Assembly (NCBI GenBank): GCA_933207985.1
Contig: OW240915.1
Coordinates: 124,304,469-124,368,468 of the forward strand
Reading direction: 5' to 3'
Source of the DNA: Pelobates cultripes
Lineage: Eukaryota; Chordata; Amphibia; Anura; Pelobatidae
Length of the DNA: 64,000 nt
Shown here: piece by piece, positions 22,395-34,447 of the stretch
How the letters are laid out: the number at the start of each line of letters is the position of its first letter
How positions within the stretch are numbered: position 1 is the first letter of the stretch
The notes under the pieces: generated by a model
What the model was told of the DNA's origin: nothing
The model's input: only the letters and a program-made list of their open reading frames with translations
Database searches by the model: none
Position numbers and translations under genes: made by a program

Positions 22395-22984
22395 CAGGGC
22401 CGGCCTTAGGCCTTTAGGCGCCCTGTGCGAAAAATATTTACAGCGCCCCCCTTTCGTCATCCATGCATGATGTAATGTTTGTGTTGTCTGTGTATGTGAT
22501 AGATGTGATCAGGGCCAGATTAACATAGGGGCTGATGGAGCTGCAGCTCCAGGCCCAGGCCCATGGAATAGGCCCATTGATTTAAAAAAATATATATATT
22601 TTTTTTTTTACATTTTTTTTTTTTTACATTTTTTTTTCTCCACACACTACTCTTAGGGATTCCACCTGGCTTTTATTTTATTGGCACAGCCAGTATTTGA
22701 GGCTGCCTGGCTGGTGCCAATATTGCAGTGATACTGGCAATACAAATGCTGGTATTTTTCTCAGTATAAACAAGAGATTACTATGCAATACCAAAACTGG
22801 CCAGTAGGGGTCGCTGTGTGTGGAGACAGACAGGGATAGGAAGTTCCAGCATATCCCTCCTTGCCCATCTATACTCACTGATCTGAAGGGGAGCAGCTAC
22901 AGAGAGTCCAGACAGCAACTCCCACCCTGCAGAGACAGCCTACAGCTCAGGGAAGTAATGGATGGGGGGAAAGGCTGCAAGGAG

Positions 22985-23964
22985 ACATGGGGACACTGAG
23001 ACACTAAGGGACATTGGGAGACATTATGACACAGACACATGGGGACACAGTGTCCCCATGTCTCCCAGCCAGTGTCCCTGGTGTCTCGGTGCCCCCTAGT
23101 CTCCCAGTGCCCCCTAGTCTCCCAGTGACCCCAGTCTGCCAGTGTCTCACTGTCCCTATGTCTCCTAGTGCCTCCATGTCTCTCAGTACCTCAAGTGTCA
23201 CAATGTCCCCATGTCCCCCAGCCTGTGTCTCTAGTGTCTGTGTCCCTGGTGCCTGTGTCCCCATGTCTTCAAGTGTCCCCTATTTTCCCATTGTCCCAAT
23301 GTGTCCCAGCCAGAGTCCCCTAGTCTCCCAGTGTCACTGGTGTCTACGTGTCCCAAGGTCTCCCCATGTCCCCAGGTCTCCCCATCTTCCTAGTGACATG
23401 GGGACAAAGGGAGACATGGGGCATTGAGACACTGTGATACATAGGATCATAGGATCACTGGGAGACCTGGGGACACGACACTAGGAGACACTGGGAGACA
23501 TGGGGCACTGAGACACTGATACATAGGAACACTGAGACCTGGAGTAATCGACACTTGGGGGCACTGAGTCATGAGGGCACTGGGAGACATGGGGGCACTG
23601 GGAGGAATCCATCTATACAGCAGAATCAAACTAAGTAGAGTCCCCTAGTCTCCCAGTGTCACTGGTGTCTATGTGTCCCAAGGTCTCCTCATGTCCCCAG
23701 GTCTCCCCATCTTCCTAGTGACATGGGGACAAAGGGAGACATGGGGCATTGAGACACTGTGATACATAGGATCATAGGATCACTGGGAGCCCTGGGGACA
23801 CGACACTAGGAGACACTGGGAGACATGGGGCACTGAGACACTGATACATAGGAACACTGAGACCTGGAGTAATCGACACTTGGGGGCACTGAGTCATGAG
23901 GGCACTGGGAGACATGGGGGCACTGGGAGGAATCCATCTATACAGCAGAATTAAACTAAGTAGT
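22985..23964 (+). repeat. Minisatellite region with a 326-bp tandem duplication
   Basis: Short units such as 'gtctcccagtgtccc' and their complements 'gggagacatggggacactga' fill 22985-23312. A longer unit at 23313-23638 is repeated at 23639-23964 with only a few differences (for example caaacta versus ttaaacta near the end). Opposed CTCC and GGAG strands make this a likely hairpin-forming sequence. Confidence 0.8.
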
Positions 23965-24183
23965 TTTTTGGTGATTTTAATGAATTTTCTCTTATGTCAC
24001 TCCTTGTGATTTACATGTGATGTCACCCATACATATTTAATTATGCAAATTAGTAAGGCCGGTATGTTTTTCCAAGAAAGGTGGTAACCCTAACTACTTT
24101 TTACATACTCTTACTTAAGTATGGAAACTTAAGAGTGAAGTATGGGAACAAAACTTGTGTGGACTGGCTGACAATGAATATAG

Positions 24184-24783
24184 TTAAAGGGACACTTTAG
24201 TCACCAGAACAACTACAGCTTATTGAATTTGTTCTGGTGAGTAGAATCATTTCCGTCAGGCTTTTTGCTATAAACACTGTCTTTTCAGAGAAAATGCAGT
24301 CTTTACATTACAGCCTAGTGATAACTTCACTGGCCACTCCTTAGATGGCTGTTAGAGATCCTTCCTGGGTCATGGCTGCCTAAAATGCATCCAAACATTC
24401 AGTGTCTCCTCCCTCTGCATGCAGACACTGAACTTTCCTCATAGAGATTCATTAATTCAATTCATCTCTATAAGGAGATGCTGATTGACCAGGGCTGTGT
24501 TTGAATCATGCTGGCTCTGACCCTGATCTGCCTCTTTGTCAGTCTCAGCCAATCCTATCGAGAAGCACTGTGATTGGATCAGGCCACCACTTCTAATGAT
24601 GTCAGCAGACTGTTTGTTTTTATGAGTCTAACAGCATTCAGAGTTACAGCTTCAGGCTTGAATATAGTAAGATTTTGCTATATTTATGGAGGCATGAGGG
24701 GCCCAGGGGGGCTAGATGGTGGTGTTAACACTATAGGGTCATGAATTCATGTTTGTGTTCCTGACCCTATAGTGATCCTTTAA
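24184..24783 (+). mobile_element. piggyBac-like MITE with TTAA ends
   Basis: TTAA (24184-24187) is followed by AGGGACACTTTAGTCACC. The right end carries CCCTATAGTGATCCTT before TTAA (24780-24783). These are imperfect inverted repeats, and the TTAA target is the piggyBac hallmark. It is about 600 bp long and encodes no protein. Confidence 0.75.
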
Positions 24784-25680
24784 GGTAATGCTGACTTTGG
24801 TCTCTCTAACACTGTGGCATGTTCCCTTTCTTCTACACTCACTACATACAGCTTTTCTCTGTCCCAGACTATATACCAGGAGCTTCTGCCTGCTAGTAAG
24901 AAGGTAAGGAGACAAGTGGACCAGCGAGTACTAGGGAACAGTCCTTAGAAAGCGTTGAGTGAGCGCATCATTAGATGCATTTATGCCAAGCTCAGGGTGC
25001 TGTCTGCATAGTATGCCCTTAGTTGGCCAGCTGCATGATTGGCAGGCAGCTGGCCTTCTAATTCTTTGGGCAGACATGTCCTCTTTTTGGGCATGTTCGC
25101 CCCTTTTGGCAGGTTACGTAATTTGTGTCAGTGGCACACCCTTTTACCATGCCCATTGACTTCTTGCTTGACTGGACACTGCTGTTGGGGGTTATGGATT
25201 TACTTGAAAGATGAAAACATAAATTAGAGAGAGATTAGCCTAGGGTATGTGTTTTCTTATAGCTGCTGTTTTCTTTCTCTCCAGCACCATCTCCATCAGA
25301 TACATGACGCATGGGAGTGTTTTACTGTTTTTGGTCGATAAGATTCTGTAATTAGGCCCGTCCTAATTGTCAGCACCAGGCCCACTGGGCTCTTAATCTG
25401 GCCCTGGATGTGATGACTGTATGAGATATGTATGCTATGTGTTGGCTGTGTGTGATATTTGTAATGGGTGTATTAACAGTGTGTGATATGCGTGTATTGG
25501 TTGTATGTGATATTTGTGCTGGGTTTATTGGCTGTGTGTGATGGTTATTAAATTCAGATAAATTAAATAACAATCACACACAGTGAATACAGGTGTAAAT
25601 TTTTGCAGAGTAAATAACCATCACACACGCCTGTGTGTGAATGCAGGTGTATATTTTTGCAGAGTTATGTGCACACAGTC
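24784..25680. other. hAT-2 right part and hAT-1 interior, no gene
   Basis: Bases to 25406 belong to hAT-2. From 25415 repeated 'tgtgtgatatttgt' and 'acacacagtgaatacaggtg' phrases lead into the CA-rich array. No coding evidence. Confidence 0.5.
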
Positions 25681-26426
25681 CTACAGTCAGATGCATACAG
25701 TTATACACATACACTGTCAAAGGCAGATAGTCACATACACAGGATCATAAAGAAACATACATACACAGTTACAGGTCGATAAACACACTCACACACAATT
25801 ACAGGCAGACAGCCACATACACACAGCCACACATACAGTCTTACACACACATATTTACATGCAGACAGTATTACACACACACACACACACACAGGCAGAC
25901 AGACACACACACAGTCAGCCACACACATACACAGACAGCCACAGACATTCACGCAGGCAGACAGCCACACACACACACACACACACACATAGAGGCAGAC
26001 GGCCATACATACACAGGAAGACATCCACACAAACAGAGGCAGGCAGTCACACACACACACACACACAAACAGACAGCCACATAAACACACCCAGGCAGAC
26101 AGTCACTCACACACAGGCAGACAGTCACTCACACACAGGTAGACAGTCACATGCACACACACACACAGACAGACAGTCACACACAGTCAGACAGTCACAC
26201 ACACAGGCAGACAGTCACGCGCACACACACACACACAGGCACACAGACACACAGGCAGACAGTCATGCACACACACAGGCAGACAGTCATACACACACAC
26301 AGGCAGACAGTCATATACACAGACACACATACACAGGCAGACAGTCATACACACAGACACACACAGGCAGACAGTCATACACACACACAGGCAGACAGTT
26401 ATACACACAGACACAGAGGCAGACAG

Positions 26427-26462
<36 letters not shown>

Positions 26463-28070
26463 GTAGACAGTTATACACACACAGGCGAAGCACACACACA
26501 CACACACACAGGCAGACAGTCATACACACACACACACACAGAGGCAGACAGTTATACACACACAGGCAGACAGTCACACACACACACACACACAGGCAGA
26601 CAGTTATACACACACACAGGCAGACAGTCACACACACACACACACACACACACGGGCAGACAGTCATACACACACACAGACAAAGGCATACAGTCACACA
26701 CACACACACAATCGTGCACACACACACACACACACACACAGGCAGGCACACACAAACACGCAGGCAGAAAGTCATACACACACACAGACACAGGCAGACA
26801 GTCATACCCACACACACACAGGCAGACAGACACACACACACACACACAGGCAGACACACACACAGGCCAACAGCCACACACACACACACAGGCAGCCACA
26901 CACATACACTCAGGCAGACAGCCACACACACACACACACACACACAAATAGCCACACACATACATGCAGGCAGACAGCCACACACAGAGGCAGATGGCCA
27001 TACACACACAGGAAGACATCCACACACACAGAGGCAGGCAGTCAAACACACAGGCAGACAGCCACACAAACACACACAGGCAGATAGTCTCGCACACACA
27101 CACAGGCAGGCAGCCACACACACACACACAGGCAGACAGTCATACACACACATACACAGGCAGACAGTCATACACACACACACAGGAAGAGTCATACACA
27201 CACACGCAGGCAGACAGTCATATACACAGACACAGACAGTCACACACACACACACATGCAGTCACACACACACAGGCAGACAGTCATACACACACACACA
27301 CAGACAAAGGCAGACAGTCACACACAGGCAGACATCCATATACACACACAGCAGACAGTCATACAAACACACACAGACACAGGCAAGCAGTCATACACAC
27401 ACAGCAAGACAGTCATACACACACACACAGGCAGACAGTTATATATACACACACACACACACACTCACACAAAGGCAAACAGTCACACACACACACACAG
27501 CAGACAGTCATACCAACACACACACAGACACAAGCAGACAGCCATACACACACAGACACAGACAGACAGTCATATACACACACAGACACACACACACACA
27601 CACACAGGCAGACAGACACACACACAGGCCGACACCCACACACACACACAGACAGCCACACACATACATGCAGGCAGACAGCCAGACACACACAGATAGC
27701 CTCACACATATACGCAGGCAGACAGACACACACACACACACAGAGGCAGATGGCCATACACACACAGGAAGACATCCACACACACATAGGCAGGCAGTCA
27801 CACACACACAGGCAGACAGCCACACAAACACACACACACACACAGGCAGGCAGCCACACACACACACAGGCAGACAGTCACACACAGGCAGACAGTCATA
27901 CACAGGCAGACAGTCATACACACACACAGGCAGACAGTCATATACACAGACACACACACAGTAACACACACAGGCAAACAGTCATACACACACACAGGCA
28001 GACAGTTATACACACAGACACACAGGCAGAGAGTCACACACACAGGCAGTCATACACACACAGGCAGTCA
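25680..28070 (+). repeat. CA-rich minisatellite with higher-order structure (left block)
   Basis: (CA)n runs alternate with 'ggcagacagtcata', 'ggcagacagccac' and 'ggaagacatccac', with a basic unit of roughly 20-30 bp. A longer module ('agaggcagatggccatac...aggaagacatccac...agaggcaggcag') recurs near 25991, 26985 and 27745. Frames stay open for hundreds of codons on both strands only because the units lack stop codons. ERV-A interrupts the array at 28071 and it resumes at 40198. Confidence 0.9.
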
Positions 28071-28721
28071 TGTTTTGGATCAAAGAAAACTTTGATTATT
28101 TGTCTATCTACTCCTTCCAAATGTATTAATTAATGCGTGCACGCTTTCCTTAGAAGTAATTCACACCGGAGACAAAGTTTCTGATCAGTGAAAAACCAAG
28201 GAATGCTTTATTCCCCGGAGTGGGGGCTCCTTCTTAAAGCAAAAATATGTCACAGTTTAAACATACAGTATACATTCAACAATTGGTTAACAGTCTAAGG
28301 GGTCTTGTCTAAACCCCCGCTACAGGATGTAGTGTCATCATTACAGACTTGTCCCGCCTATATTCCAGCTCCTGGATACACGATGACAGGGGGAGTGAGT
28401 AGTTTCTTTCAGTTACTTTAACAGTGATTCTCCATTTTGTTACACGTGGCATATAGCTGTTAACTGGCACAAAGGAAGTGGGGGAGGAGTTAGTAAAGGA
28501 AGCTGTTAACACAGGAATTTTTTGGTTACACGAGGCCTGCTCTGATGGGAAGGGGGATGCTAGCAGGATGCGAGGAATTTACAGAGAGAAAATAGTGCCT
28601 GAACACATTGTAGGGGGGGGGGAGGGAATATTTACTCTAGCAGCCAGTTTTAACATAGTGAACACAGAATAAATAGACATTAGTAAATAGCCATTTTATT
28701 TTAATTCATCTGTCCATAACA
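28071..28721 (-). repeat. ERV-A 3' LTR (651 bp)
   Basis: On the minus strand it runs TGTTATGG...CCAAAACA, the canonical TG...CA ends. An AATAAA polyadenylation signal is present on the minus strand at 28207-28212. It matches 39549-40197. Confidence 0.9.
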
Positions 28722-28733
28722 GTCCCCCCTTAA
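28722..28733 (-). promoter_or_regulatory. ERV-A polypurine tract
   Basis: Minus-strand 'aaggggggac' immediately precedes the 3' LTR start. This is the usual priming site for plus-strand DNA synthesis. Confidence 0.8.
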
Positions 28734-28929
28734 AATGGCAATTTTACTAGAAACTACTATCTCTCACTCTAATACTGTCCCTATAGAAAAATAACAAAAA
28801 GGCTATCTTGCACATCTGTCTGAACAGGCCTCGAACACTTCACTGCGCGGGTAACCCGTAGCAGCTTGTCCACTACTTCTTCCCGCGAGAGACTTCTGCC
28901 CGTAGAGACAGACGCTATCCCTGAATGTC

Positions 28930-29085
28930 CTCTTGAGCTGGGACTTTCTTGTAATACCTGGTGCTTCTAAATATTTAGCAATTAAAGAGTTCATGAGGGT
29001 CTTAGACAAGTGCGCTGCTCCGTGGGCCTACTGAACCACAGCCGGATACATACATTTAGGTAGACAAAATTTGAGATTGCAAGGT
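28930..29085 (-). pseudogene. ERV-A integrase N-terminal remnant
   Basis: The minus strand shows LPKCMYPAVVQ, a stop, then AHGAAHLSKTLM and LEAPGITRK. The paired His residues fit the HHCC zinc domain at the start of gammaretroviral-type integrases. The DDE core is absent. From about 28930 to the polypurine tract the sequence is unassigned (possibly the 3' end of env), implying a deletion of several kilobases. Confidence 0.55.
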
Positions 29086-29723
29086 TGCTCCTTTCTGTTT
29101 CCAGCTTTGCTTTTCTTCAGGACTTACAGCTGCTTGCTGTTCTTTCAAAAACTTGAGGTCTGTAGGTAAGGTTTGCATGGGAAAAATAGGAATTTCCTCA
29201 CCAGACACTCTTCTGTCCACTTCCCTTGATTGACATGCAGCATCTTTGGCAGCTTGGTCAGCTTTATGATTGCCACATGTTTCTTCCGAATTCTGTCTTC
29301 CATGGGCTTTTACTTTCAGTATGGCCACTTCTTCAGGAAGGAGTAAAGCATCCATCAATTCCTTGATAGCTGTACCATGTTTAACTGGTGTACCGGTTGC
29401 TGTCAGAAAACCTCTTGTTTTCCATATTAATCCAAAATCGTGTGCTACGCCCAGGGCATATCTTGAATCGGTGTAAATATTAACACATTTCCCTTCAAAC
29501 ATTTGGCATGCTACAGTGAGGGCTTTTAGTTCAGCTTCTTGAGCAGACATAGACGGGGAAGTGGGGATGCTTGAAGTACCTGATCTACTGTGGTCACTGC
29601 AAATCCAGTGTGGTATCTTCCTTGTTCATCCGCAAATCTGGAGCCATCCACAAACAGTGTGCAGTCAGGATCTGTCAAAGCCGTTTCATGTACTGTAGGA
29701 AGATGGGCTGTTTCCTTCTTCAT
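29056..29723 (-). pseudogene. ERV-A RNase H
   Basis: Two overlapping frames (29526-29723 and 29056-29550) give the full set of blocks. These are CTLFVDGSRF (first catalytic Asp), SAQEAELKALTVAC (Glu), NIYTDSRYALGV (second Asp) and VKAHGRQNSEETCGNHKADQ (His and last Asp). A frameshift lies between the first and second blocks near 29540. The domain degrades RNA in RNA:DNA hybrids during reverse transcription. Confidence 0.85.
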
Positions 29724-29890
29724 CTGTTCAAAACAGTCATGGGGAACATCTGGGTCAGGATCTATGGAAGGGGCATCTTAACATATTTCTGTGTGATATT
29801 GTGGGTAACCAGTAGTCTTACAATTCACAGTTCGTTTGGTAACATCTTCTGTGGAGAGTTGGTCTTGATCTGTTGCACTCCATGCTTTGG

Positions 29891-31726
29891 CTAATGGACC
29901 AAGTTGCCATCTCCCAATGGTGGTACTTCTGTGGGTAATTGAACTAAAACTACAGTGTTACCTTTTGTATCACAGTATATGTCTGTCAAAGTGAGACGTA
30001 TTTCAATCAATTGAAACAGTTCTTCTTCATACTGAGGGTCAGGCCCCGGAACGTGTCTGAACCACAAAGTACAATGCCATAGAGGAGATGGCTGTTCATC
30101 GTGTGGTACTGTGGGCATATGGACATCCACATCAAGGAAGGCATCAGGATCTATGTTCAGACTGTACAAATAGTGTGGTACTCCCCCCTTGGGAAGCGGC
30201 AGAAGAGTGGCAGGATTCAAAGTGTAACATCGCTGTAAGGAGACATTATCGGGTAACATTAAAGTTGTTTGGAGACGAAGATGCCTTTGATTAGAGAGAT
30301 GTTTAGGTTGAACTTGATTCAGTATCGCAGAAAGATCATGGGGAGCAAGAATGGTTAGCTTGTGACCAAGGATTATGTCACACGTCTTGTCCAGTAGAGC
30401 ACTTGTTGCAAATACAGCCCGAAGACAGGAGGGTCCTCCCCTGGCCACAGGATCCAACTGACAGGAGTAATACCCTATTGGACGTTGACGAGACCCATGA
30501 GACTGAGTGAGAACACCAGATGCATGACCCATTTTTTCGTAGACGAAGAGCTTGAAGGGCTTCTCGTAATTGGGAAGGCCCAGAGCAGGAGCAGTAACAA
30601 CAGCACATCGTAATGCGAAGAAGCTGGTAAGGGCTTCAGGAGATAAAGCAAATGGTTCAGTTTTGAGGGCATCGTAGAGCGGCTGCATCAGTGTAGAGGC
30701 TTCAGGAATCCAGGCTCTACAGTAAGAGATAAGACACAGGAAGGCATGGAGGGACTTGTGAGCAGATGGAGGGCAGAGTGATGTAATACCCCGCACTCTG
30801 TCTCTAGTAAGGTGCCGGGTGCCATGAGAAAGACAATGCCCCAAAAAGATTACCGAGGGTCGGCACCACTGCAACTTCTTCTTAGATGCTTTACAACCTT
30901 GGGCAGCCAGGAAACAGAGGAAATCTTCAGAGGCACATTCTGCAGTCGGGAGATCGTCAGCACAGAGAAGGAGATCGTCCACGTATTGCAGGAGGACCAC
31001 GTCTGTGTGAGATTTCTGCCATGGTTCCAGGATGTATGCCATGGCTCTTGCAAACTGGCTTGGGGAATTTTGCGCTCCCTGGGGCATGACTGTCCAGGTA
31101 TATTGTTGGCGGTCATGGGTAAATGCAAACAGGTATTGACAAGAGGGATGCAAAGGCATGCTGAAGAAGGCATTGGCCAAATCCACCACCGTGAAGAATT
31201 TAGCTGAAGGAGGGACCTGGGATAGAAGAGTATGAGGATTTGGAACAATGGGAGTTTCCAAGACGGTAACATCATTGACTGCTCTGAGGTCTTGAACCAT
31301 CCTGTCCTTGTCCTGTTCGCCCTTTTCGGTCTTTTTCTTAACTGGAAACAAAGGAGTGTTACAAGGCGACACACATTTAATCAGAGCACCCGCAGCCAGC
31401 AGAGTTTCAACCTGTTTGGAGATAGAGAGGGCCTGAGCAGGTGTCAATGGATATTGTGGTCTTCTGGGCGGACTTGCTCCTTGGAGCAACAGCACAAATA
31501 TCGGAGGGACTTTAAGTCGTCCAATATCATCGGGAGCAGTAGACCACAGTTGCACAGGAACTCTGTCAAGCGCACTTGGGGAATTGTCTGGGACCCTTGC
31601 ATTCCCATGGGGTGACTCCATGTGGAGTAGGAGGGGTAAAGAACAAAGGGCTGAGGTATCTTCACTGGAGAGAGGGGTCAATAACTGAACATTGCCATCT
31701 GGAGTAAAGGAGATGGAGGCCTGCAA
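29891..31726 (-). CDS. pol: ERV-A pol: reverse transcriptase and connection (611-aa open frame)
   Basis: This is an uninterrupted frame of 611 codons. Residues ~1-25 are the protease tail. The RT fingers follow (QYPLTPAQALSISKQVETLL, then LFPVKKK), then the palm with FTVVDLANAFFSMPLHP (catalytic Asp), MPQGAQNSPSQFARAM and LLQYVDDLLL (YVDD catalytic pair). The thumb/connection follows with FLGHCLSHGTRHLT. The QYVDD/PQG layout is of the class I (gamma/epsilon) ERV type. The annotated Met is only the first in the frame; pol would be expressed by readthrough or frameshift from gag. The open RT contrasts with the broken gag and integrase. Confidence 0.9.
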   Translation of the reverse strand: MQASISFTPDGNVQLLTPLSSEDTSALCSLPLLLHMESPHGNARVPDNSPSALDRVPVQLWSTAPDDIGRLKVPPIFVLLLQGASPPRRPQYPLTPAQALSISKQVETLLAAGALIKCVSPCNTPLFPVKKKTEKGEQDKDRMVQDLRAVNDVTVLETPIVPNPHTLLSQVPPSAKFFTVVDLANAFFSMPLHPSCQYLFAFTHDRQQYTWTVMPQGAQNSPSQFARAMAYILEPWQKSHTDVVLLQYVDDLLLCADDLPTAECASEDFLCFLAAQGCKASKKKLQWCRPSVIFLGHCLSHGTRHLTRDRVRGITSLCPPSAHKSLHAFLCLISYCRAWIPEASTLMQPLYDALKTEPFALSPEALTSFFALRCAVVTAPALGLPNYEKPFKLFVYEKMGHASGVLTQSHGSRQRPIGYYSCQLDPVARGGPSCLRAVFATSALLDKTCDIILGHKLTILAPHDLSAILNQVQPKHLSNQRHLRLQTTLMLPDNVSLQRCYTLNPATLLPLPKGGVPHYLYSLNIDPDAFLDVDVHMPTVPHDEQPSPLWHCTLWFRHVPGPDPQYEEELFQLIEIRLTLTDIYCDTKGNTVVLVQLPTEVPPLGDGNLVH

Positions 31727-31917
31727 GCAGGACAGGACAACAAATTAAGAGGACAAGAGGACGACACTACAAAACGAGTAAGGAGATCTGGGAAAGTACC
31801 CACCCGTAAGGGCTTAGTTAATGGGTTACTATGAGGGGTACCATCTACACTTATACAGGAAACATCTATATCAGAGAGAAAGGAAGCGTCAGGCAGGTCA
31901 CATGCTCTAAGGGGCAT
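31678..31917 (-). pseudogene. ERV-A protease remnant
   Basis: The blocks VSCISVDGTPHS and KPLRVGTFPDLL, continuing into a NLLSCLQASISF tail in the pol frame, look like the flap and C-terminal part of a retroviral protease. I do not see the catalytic D-T/S-G. It should lie about 31920-31940, where a stop and a frame change occur. Confidence 0.5.
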
Positions 31918-31939
31918 TGGACACAGGTTTGCCTGTTAC

Positions 31940-32589
31940 CTATTGGACAAGATCATGATGAGACTGGTCTGGACCAGGGTATGTACGTGTAGGTGTAGTT
32001 GAGTAGTATGGTTGTTGAGCATGCTGTGCAGGGCGTCGGTGTCTAGGCATAGGATGAATAGAGGGAAGATAATTGGCTGAGGCTAGGTCATCAGGATAAT
32101 AAGTAGCATAGTTAGCATAATTGGAACCATGTGTCGGATAACCTAGCGCTTGGGCAGGAGGATAACCGGCCACAGGATACGGTGGCCGTAGAGCCTGTGT
32201 GCGCTGCTGAGGTGCTGGAAAACCTGGACAATCCTTCTTAAAATGACCTAGTTGCTTACAGCGAAAACAAGTTTGAACTTGTGGTCTTGGGACCTGAGCC
32301 ATGAAAGAGCCCGGTGGTGTGGTAACAGGGAACCCAACAGGGGCAGGTGTAATTGCAGGGTTATGTAATGAAAACATTAAAGGAGTGGATTTCTTGTGCT
32401 GGGGCAATTGGATCGACTCCAGGCCTTTAGCGACCAGGAGGAGAGTATCCAGGGGGATTATCCTGAACTCGGGGCGGGACAGAACCAGGCCTTTCCTTAT
32501 AGGTTCTTTAAGGCCTGCAACGAAAGCGGCTGATTGCATCTGGGTGTGGGCCTTATTACATGTATTGAAACCCAGATCGGAAAAGGTTT
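31940..32589 (-). pseudogene. ERV-A gag 3' part: capsid C-terminus and nucleocapsid
   Basis: In minus orientation the frame resumes after CR1 with a capsid C-terminal segment (QSAAFVAGLKEPIRKGLVL). A CCHC zinc knuckle follows (CFRCKQLGHFKKDC, about 32222-32266), then a Pro/Tyr/Gln-rich tail. One CCHC knuckle fits gamma/epsilon-type Gag. It ends at a TAG at 31940 before the protease. Confidence 0.8.
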
Positions 32590-32595
32590 GAGTTA
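32590..32595. repeat. Left target duplication of CR1 insertion
   Basis: 'gagtta' here and at 36398-36403 flank the CR1. Rejoining one copy makes the gag motifs on each side continuous in one frame. Confidence 0.6.
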
Positions 32596-32823
32596 CATAG
32601 TTACATAGCTGAAAAGAGACTTGCGTCCATCAAGTTCAGCCTACCTCACATTTGTTTTTTGCCGTTGATCCAAAAGAAGGCAAAAAAACCCAGTTTGAAG
32701 CACAATTTTGCAACAAACTAGGAAAAAAATTCCTTCTTGACCCCAGAATGGCAGTCAGATTTATCCTTGGATCAAGCAGTTATTACCCTACATTGAAAGA
32801 TTATATCCTTGAATATTCTGTTC

Positions 32824-33561
32824 TTACAAGTATGCATCTAGTAGCCATTTGAACATCTGTATGGACTCTGATAAAACCACTTCCTCAGGCAGAGAATTCC
32901 ACATCCTGATTGTTCTTACAGTAAAAAAACCTTTCCTTTGCCTTAGACGAAATCTTCTTTCTTCCAGTCTAAACGCATGGCCTCGTGTCCTATGTAAAGT
33001 CCGGTTTGTGAATAGATTTCCACACAATGGTTTGTATTGGCCCCGAATATATTTGTATAATGTTATCATATCCCCTCTCAGGCGACGTTTTTCTAAACTA
33101 AATAGGTTTAAATTTGTTAACCTTTCTTCATAGCCGATATGTTCCATTCCTTTTATTAATTTTGTAGCCCGCCTCTGCACTTTTTCTAGTGCCATAATAT
33201 CCTTCTTTAGAACAGGTGCCCAAAATTGCACAGCATATTCAATATGGGGTCTTACCAGTGATTTATAAAGAGGCAAAATTATATTCTTGTCCCGAGAATG
33301 AATGCCCTTTTTCATGCATGACAATACCTTACTGGCCTTGGCCACTGCTGATTGACATTGCACATTGTTGCATAGTTTGTTGTCTATAACAATTCCCAAG
33401 TCCTTTTCATGTGTTGTTATCCCTAATTCGCTTCCATTAAGGGTATACGTTGCTTGTGTATTCTTTACGCCGAAGTGCATAACTTTGCATTTTTCAACAT
33501 TAAATTTCATCTGCCATTTGAGTGCCCAGTCCCCCAGTCTATCTAAATCCCTCTGCAGCAA
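32824..33561 (-). pseudogene. CR1 reverse transcriptase, C-terminal part
   Basis: The frame starts after the FADDTKL motif (about 33600-33630, another frame). It includes [39 protein letters not shown] and [12 protein letters not shown], blocks shared with LINE-A. A frameshift near 33600 separates it from the palm. Confidence 0.85.
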
Positions 33562-33652
33562 AGTAATATCTTGCTCACATTGTATTGTTTACAAAGTTTG
33601 GTGTCATCTGCAAACACTGAAACATGACTTTCAATGCGGTCTTCAAGATCAT

Positions 33653-34447
33653 TTATAAACATGTTAAATAGAAGGGGTCCCAGAACAGACCCCTGAGGGA
33701 CACCACTTGCCACCTCTGTCCAGCTTGAAAATTTACCATTAATGACAACTCTTTGTACTCTGTTTTAAGCCAATGTTCTACCCAAGAACAAGCATTTTCA
33801 TCTAGACCGATTTCCTTGAGTTTGAACACTAATCTATTGTGTGGAACTGTATCAAATGCCTTGGCAAAATCCAAATAGATCACATCCACGGCAACACCCT
33901 GATCTATACTTCTACTTACTTCTTCGTAGAACGCAATCAAGTTAGTTTGACATGACCTGTGCTTCATAAAACCATGCTGATTTTTGCTGATAACCATGTT
34001 CTTCTCAAGGAATTCTTGAATATTATCCCTTAATAACCTTTCAAATATTTTACCAGCCACAGAAGTTAAGCTCACAGGTCTATAATTTCCAGGCAAGGAT
34101 TTTGAACCCTTTTTGAATATAGGAACCACATCTGCCTTCCTCCAATCCTCCGGAACACTTCCTGAAAGAAAAGAATCTTGAAAGATTAAAAACAGAGGTT
34201 CACTTATTTCTGCACTTAGTTCCTTAAGTACACGTGGATGGATACCGTCAGGCCCTGGAGCTTTGTTTATATTAACTTTCTTTAGTTGCTGCAGCACCTT
34301 GTCTTGAGTTAACCAATTACAATTATTCTGCAAGTTTTTAGTAGCAATCATTTGCACATCTATTGCCATGGGTTCTTCCTTAATATATACGGAGGAGAAA
34401 TAGTTATTTAAAATTCCTGCCTTTTCCTGGTCTTCATTAATTAACAC
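33653..34447 (-). pseudogene. CR1 reverse transcriptase, fingers and palm
   Basis: The blocks are APGPDGIHPRVLKEL, WRKADVVPIFKKG, NYRPVSLTSVAGKIFERLL, NQHGFMKHRSCQTNL and VIYLDFAKAFDTVPH (catalytic Asp). A frameshift near 33750 precedes the SGVPQGS-type block. Confidence 0.9.

Larger units (their letters stand above)
22510..25406. mobile_element. hAT-2: nested hAT-like element, 2.9 kb
   Basis: The TSD 'gatgtgat' lies at 22502-22509 and 25407-25414. The ends share the 14-bp inverted repeat CAGGGCCAGATTAA. It inserted into the left end of hAT-1. The interior contains T-rich tracts (22580-22640), a 'ctcccagtgtcccc' minisatellite region, a tandem duplication and a TTAA MITE. No transposase is seen. 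Confidence 0.85.

Noticed and set aside
23014..23427. Pro/Ser/Val-rich frame resembling a secreted protein
   Set aside because: Translation of the 'ctcccagtgtccc' minisatellite in hAT-2.
25859..28133. Very long open frames (up to ~700 codons) rich in Thr, His, Gln, Asp, Ser
   Set aside because: They lie wholly in CA-rich tandem repeats, are open on both strands and in several frames, and have no domain. They are low-complexity artefacts.
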